From: Mactra quadrangularis
Lineage: Eukaryota > Mollusca > Bivalvia > Venerida > Mactridae
DNA: 64,000 nt
NCBI GenBank assembly: GCA_025267735.1
Contig: CM046303.1
Coordinates: forward strand, 68,587,034-68,651,033
Direction: 5' to 3'
In this document: piece after piece, positions 60,179-64,000 of the stretch
Layout of the letters: each line of letters starts with the position of its first letter
Position numbering within the stretch: the first letter of the stretch is position 1
Made by a program: the position numbers and the translations under genes
The notes under the pieces: model-generated
Database searches by the model: none
What the model was told of the DNA's origin: nothing
What the model saw: the letters and a program-made list of their open reading frames with translations, nothing else

Positions 60179-61807
60179 ATGGAACGAATAACTTGTGATG
60201 AGTGTCAACAACATTTTTCACGGAGGGATGTTATGTTAAGGCATCTCAGATGCAAACATAAAAAACCCAATGAAGCGTATCCACAGTGCAGCGAAGCGTA
60301 TCCGCCGCCGCCACAGTGCAATGAAGCGTATCCGCCGCCGCCGCCGCCACAGTGCAATGAAGCGTATCCACCGCCGCCGCCGCCGCCACCGCCGTTGTCC
60401 GGAGTGCCACCACATAGAATTCCACAACGGAGAACTCATACACCATACGATAGCACCACTGATCAAGGTACACTTCAACTTAAACACCCATTTACCTGTA
60501 TGGTGAGCGGACCAACGTCTTGCGGAAAAACTTACTTCTTGGCACAAGTACTACAATCGTCCAATATTCAACCGGCGCCTCAACGTATCATCTACCTGTA
60601 CAAGAGATGGCAACCGTTATATGACGTCATACGGAAGACAGTGATTCCTCGTGTAGAGTTTATGAAAGGAATCCCTTTGAACCTAGAGAGAGACGACTTT
60701 ATAGATCCCAAAGTGAACAACATAATTGTACTGGATGACATGGCTCTGGAGGCGGCTAAAGATTCCAGGGTAATGGACCTGTTTACGGAAGGCAGTCATC
60801 ATCGTAATTTGAGCGTCATTGCTTTAAATCAGAACTTGTACTTTAGCAAGGACCCCACACAGAGACGTAACTGTCATTATCTCATCATGTTCAACAATCC
60901 TATTGACAAACAACAGGTCATGACTCTGGCCAGACAAATGTACCCTTATAACCCGGGGCATCTAATCAGGCACTTTGAAGAAGCAACCAGTAAACCGTAC
61001 GGATACTTGCTACTAGATTTAAAGCCAATGACAGCAGATCATCTGCGCATGCGCTCAAATGTGTTAAAATACGTAAGAACAGGAAACAGCGATAGTTTTG
61101 ACCATTCACCGGAGGATATAACAGAGAATCACGACACAAGAAACGTACCACCAAGGTTAACAGAGGCACATAACTACAGTAGCGGGGAGCAGATTGTAGG
61201 AAACTTTATAAGAGACACTGAAATGCATTCGTGCGACGATTGTGGTGTTGTTTTTGCGGATACCCACGAGCTACAGAGACACGTCAAGACTTGGTGTCCC
61301 GAAGGAAAGAAAAGAAAAGCCGAAAATAGCCACGAGGAAGAACCACCGAGGAAAACACCTCAATTAGCGTGAATCAATGATGATAAGATCCCCAGTAAGA
61401 ATGAGGAGGCTGATTATCTAGATGATGTACGAGAATATTTCGAACCATTAGTCACCGAAGCTGGACGAAAAACTGAAGACATTAGGACAGAGAAATTTAA
61501 CGATTATAAGGCAGAAGGTCTGACTGAGAATAAGGCGAGATCCAAAGCGTTAAGGTTCGCCTTTGACAAAGACAAGGAGGAATTCATAAGACTATATTCT
61601 GCTTTTCTACTGATAGCCGTTCAACTCAACGATAGTCTTGCGCACAAGAAAATACTGAAGGACATCGTGGAATCGGATATCGATAATCCTAAGAAAGCGA
61701 TCAGACGTGTACTCAAAAAGTACAGTCACTGGTTCGACGACATAATATTAGACCACAGTGACGACGACACAGAGTGTGACGTTAGCACGGACGATGACGA
61801 TGAATGA
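60179..61807 (+). pseudogene. Polinton zinc-finger packaging-type ATPase (A32/FtsK-like) with in-frame stop
   Basis: I start at ATG 60179 (the open frame begins at a GTG at 60137), just after the TATA box. Counted from 60137: C2H2 finger (residues 20-41), a repetitive Pro-rich stretch of (QCNEAYPPPP)-like units (46-86), Walker A GPTSCGKT (125-132), Walker B IIVLDDM (~196-202), an NQNLYFSKD motif, and a C-terminal C2HC finger (HSCDDCGVVF...). These ATPases pump DNA into capsids in viral relatives. A TGA at 61370-61372 interrupts the frame, but the same frame stays open for 144 more codons to 61807 with an acidic DDDDE end, so the ancestral gene was longer. Arginine-CpG decay (CGA to TGA) is a likely cause. 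Confidence 0.8.
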
Positions 61808-62945
61808 CGCGGACAACTATTTACACACTCTGTACTACGATCCTGTTAGTCCCGCAAGTTTTTCTGGGCCTGACAAATTGTACCATTACGTAAAGAATGA
61901 AGACAAATTTAATATTTCCAAGTGTAAGATAAGAAAATGGCTACAACAACAAGAAAATTATAGCCTCAACAAACCAATCAGAAGACGTTTCCGAAGAAAT
62001 CATGTCGTGACAGCAGGCATAGATGACCTTTGGGAAGCAGATTTAATTGATATGAGTAAATATGCTAAGAGCAACGAAGACACTAACTACGTATTATTAG
62101 TAATAGACACATTTTCCAAATACGTGTGGCTTAGACCTTAGTTGAATAAGCGAGGAACAACCGTCGCCAGGGCGTTTAATAATATATTTATCGAAGGACG
62201 ACGACCCAAACGTTTGAACACAGACAAAGGTCAAGAGTTCAGGGCACACGTAGTGCGAGACGTGATGAAGAAACATAATGTACTATACTTCCCCACACAA
62301 AACGAAACTAAGGCATCTGTAGCAGAGCGCGCCATCAAAACAATCAAGACAAAGTTGAATCGCTACATGAACTTTAAACTAAGTGACAAATACTTAGCCG
62401 TACTTCAAAACGTCGCTGAAAGCTACAACAACACGCATCACAGAACCATCGGGAGGTCACCGGCGTCCGTCAATATACAGAACGTAATGGAAGTCAAAAT
62501 AGCTACCTATTTCAACAGAACCAAGGACACTTACGTCAAACAGAGAAGATACCGGTTCAAAATAGGTGATTATGTGAGAATATCACATCTTCGAAGCGCC
62601 TTTACAAGGGCCTATGATCAGACCTTCACGGGTGAATTCTTTCAAATCTACAAGAGATACTTACGCGGTAACATTCCGGTGTATAGATTACGTGTCATGG
62701 CCGAAGATGACGTCACAGGATCCTTTTACGAAAACGAGTTACAAAAAGTGAGCATTAACCCAGATCAGCTGTGGAAAATCAAGAAGATCCTGAAGACACG
62801 TGGCAGAGGTTTCAACAAAGAATATCTAGTCAAGTGGCTCCATTACCCTCCAAAATTCAATTTGTATGTGAAGGCCAGAGACATTGAATATATTAAAAAT
62901 ATTATCCTAAAAAGTTCAACAGTTGGATTAAAGCAACTGATTTAA
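61794..62945 (+). pseudogene. Polinton integrase with chromodomain, one in-frame stop
   Basis: Retroviral-type (DDE) integrase. Start is ATG 61794 or 61800; it overlaps the end of the ATPase frame (stop 61805-61807). Order: N-terminal helical region, catalytic Asp in WEADLID, second Asp in NTDKGQEF, Glu in KASVAER, a linker, and a C-terminal chromodomain (LWKIKKILKTRG...EYLVKWLHYP). A TAG at 62139-62141 breaks the frame right after DTFSKYVWLRP, between the first and second catalytic Asp, and the same frame then resumes to the stop at 62943-62945. The chromodomain would target insertion to marked chromatin. Confidence 0.85.
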
Positions 62946-63403
62946 ACTGACGCTGTGTACAATATGTTGTATATATTTTGTATAATATTATATGTTTTAC
63001 CATGTATTCCTTACATCAAATAAAAATATTTTAAAAAATCATGATTGTTGTTAGTTGTGTTACTATGTATCAATGCCGGTACATTCTGCGAGAAAATCAT
63101 CCATAGCAGAAATGTTCAATCTTGATTAATGCGCTGAAACAAGCCCGAGAGGAGAAACCCGTACGCACCTGAATTTTATTTTTTTTAACCGTCGACGATA
63201 AACCTGAACCCTGGTGTAACAGCCAAACATATTATTCACGTTATATAGACACAAATACATTAAATACGGGTTTATTTAACTTTATAACCCACAAGTACAT
63301 TTAAACATCGTCCGCTCTTTTTACGTTAGTATAGTATTTATAAAATTTATCAAGCGTAAAAGTTTCGTCTACTTGACACGGTGTATAAACGAAAACGAAA
63401 CTG
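62946..63403. other. Right flank of the Polinton, non-coding
   Basis: AATAAA at 63020-63025 follows the integrase stop by ~75 bases and is a plausible poly(A) signal. The tentative right terminal repeat lies at ~63310-63375. Confidence 0.4.
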
Positions 63404-63608
63404 TACGATCGCTGTTGATCGGTATTTTATGATTTTCCTCTATACTCAACCTAAACACTGAAGACTGAAGTAAAATAAGATTAAATTCTGTACGATGTCT
63501 GTTGATGTGATGTAAAATGATGTGTACGACGTCCGTTGATGTGCTTGTCCAACTACTGTTGATGCAAATTGTTGATTTGTTACATTCTGTACGATGTCTA
63601 TTGATATT
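63404..63608 (+). repeat. Cluster of degenerate TGTACGATGTCTGTTGATG repeats
   Basis: Five related words: CTGTACGATCGCTGTTGATC (63400s), CTGTACGATGTCTGTTGATG (~63488), TGTACGACGTCCGTTGATG (~63521), CAACTACTGTTGATG (~63548) and CTGTACGATGTCTATTGAT (~63587). Spacing is irregular. Their place beside the Polinton's right end suggests a subterminal array or a separate small repeat. Confidence 0.5.
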
Positions 63609-64000
63609 AATTTATGATAATATACTTGTATCTTTATCATTTCCGCCACCGAAGTAAAGAAGTAGACCATGTTGTGAAGATGTGCATAAAGAATATAACC
63701 TCTGGTAGAATTTTAGATAAGGGAGATATTTCACTTTAATTTTGTACAATAACAATTGTAAGCTTGAGAGCAGTAGATACACAAAAATTTTCATACACTG
63801 ACCACAAAAAGAAAGTATACAGTCCATTAAATTTTATTTTTTCTGCATTATATAGTATTTTATGATCTTTACTTTTGCTTTTGTAATTTTATTTTACATA
63901 GTGGAAAAACATGCAAAACATTTATTTATATTTCAATACAATAACAACAAATTCAATATACTTGAATTATCAAATTTCAATCAAAATTACAGGAGAGATC
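63609..64000. other. Non-coding DNA
   Basis: No gene or repeat recognised. Confidence 0.4.

Larger units (their letters stand above)
55500..63400. mobile_element. Compact, decayed Polinton/Maverick element (PolB, ATPase, integrase; no capsid genes seen)
   Basis: Three Polinton hallmark genes lie together: polymerase running left (59756-56037), ATPase and integrase running right (60179-62945). This is the usual outward orientation, with PolB and integrase each pointing at an end. Known Polintons are ~15-20 kb and also encode protease, major capsid and penton proteins; none is recognisable here and there is no room for them. The outer limits are tentative: a degenerate inverted match (CGTCCGCTCT, then GTAAAA...TCGTCT) links ~55515-55545 to ~63310-63375. 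All three genes carry lesions. Confidence 0.75.

Noticed and set aside
60236..60547. Arg/Trp-rich and Ala-rich minus-strand ORFs
   Set aside because: Antisense readings of the proline-coding GC repeat in the ATPase gene.

Overview
The window is AT-rich, intron-containing animal DNA, most likely from a bivalve or another lophotrochozoan mollusc. Pointers to this are several tRNA-derived SINE families, short foldback/MITE elements with bivalve-like termini, a DZIP3-type HEPN + NACHT receptor gene and a Polinton/Maverick element. The species call is inference; no marker gene is present. Gene density is low: one host gene and one large mobile element hold nearly all recognisable coding sequence.

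Layout. 1-16 kb is non-coding: a 5S rRNA-like relic (~106-215), a ~1.8 kb TIR element inserted in a reverse-transcriptase relic with an AGATCT target duplication (3071-4864), foldbacks, a degenerate satellite carrying CCGCCATCTTGG motifs (9.0-10.06 kb), SINEs, and a ~30-copy 20-bp minisatellite (14.25-14.86 kb). 16.1-24.2 kb holds a six-exon NLR-like innate-immunity gene on the minus strand. Its exons join in frame across GT-AG introns to 1,227 codons: short N-terminus with a hydrophobic run and a 2A-like GIEPNPGP motif; DZIP3-like HEPN domain whose RNxxxH motif is assembled across a splice junction; a five-heptad coiled coil encoded by a 21-bp tandem repeat; NACHT ATPase; leucine-rich C-terminus. 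24.6-55 kb is mostly a mobile-element graveyard: a complete but dead Tc1/mariner copy with both TIRs, several MITEs, more SINEs, a CR1/Jockey-like RT relic, two elements with internal tandem repeats, old segmental duplications (37.6-39.5 vs 41.7-45.3 kb; 28.9-30.2 vs 45.75-46.3 kb; 34.0 vs 35.4 kb), and an unexplained GC-rich ORF followed by a GC hairpin at 53.05-53.26 kb.

55.5-63.4 kb is a compact, decayed Polinton/Maverick. A protein-primed type B DNA polymerase gene (with N-terminal C2H2 fingers) runs leftward, and a zinc-finger A32/FtsK-type ATPase gene and a chromodomain integrase gene run rightward, from a ~420-bp divergent intergenic region. No capsid, penton or protease gene is recognisable. 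Polymerase, ATPase and integrase all carry disabling lesions (frame breaks, an internal deletion that removes the polymerase motif C region, in-frame stops), so the copy is presumably dead.

The items most worth following up are the 2A-like/HEPN/NACHT receptor and the three-gene, capsid-less Polinton architecture. All statements come from reading the sequence by eye; alignments and domain searches were not run.
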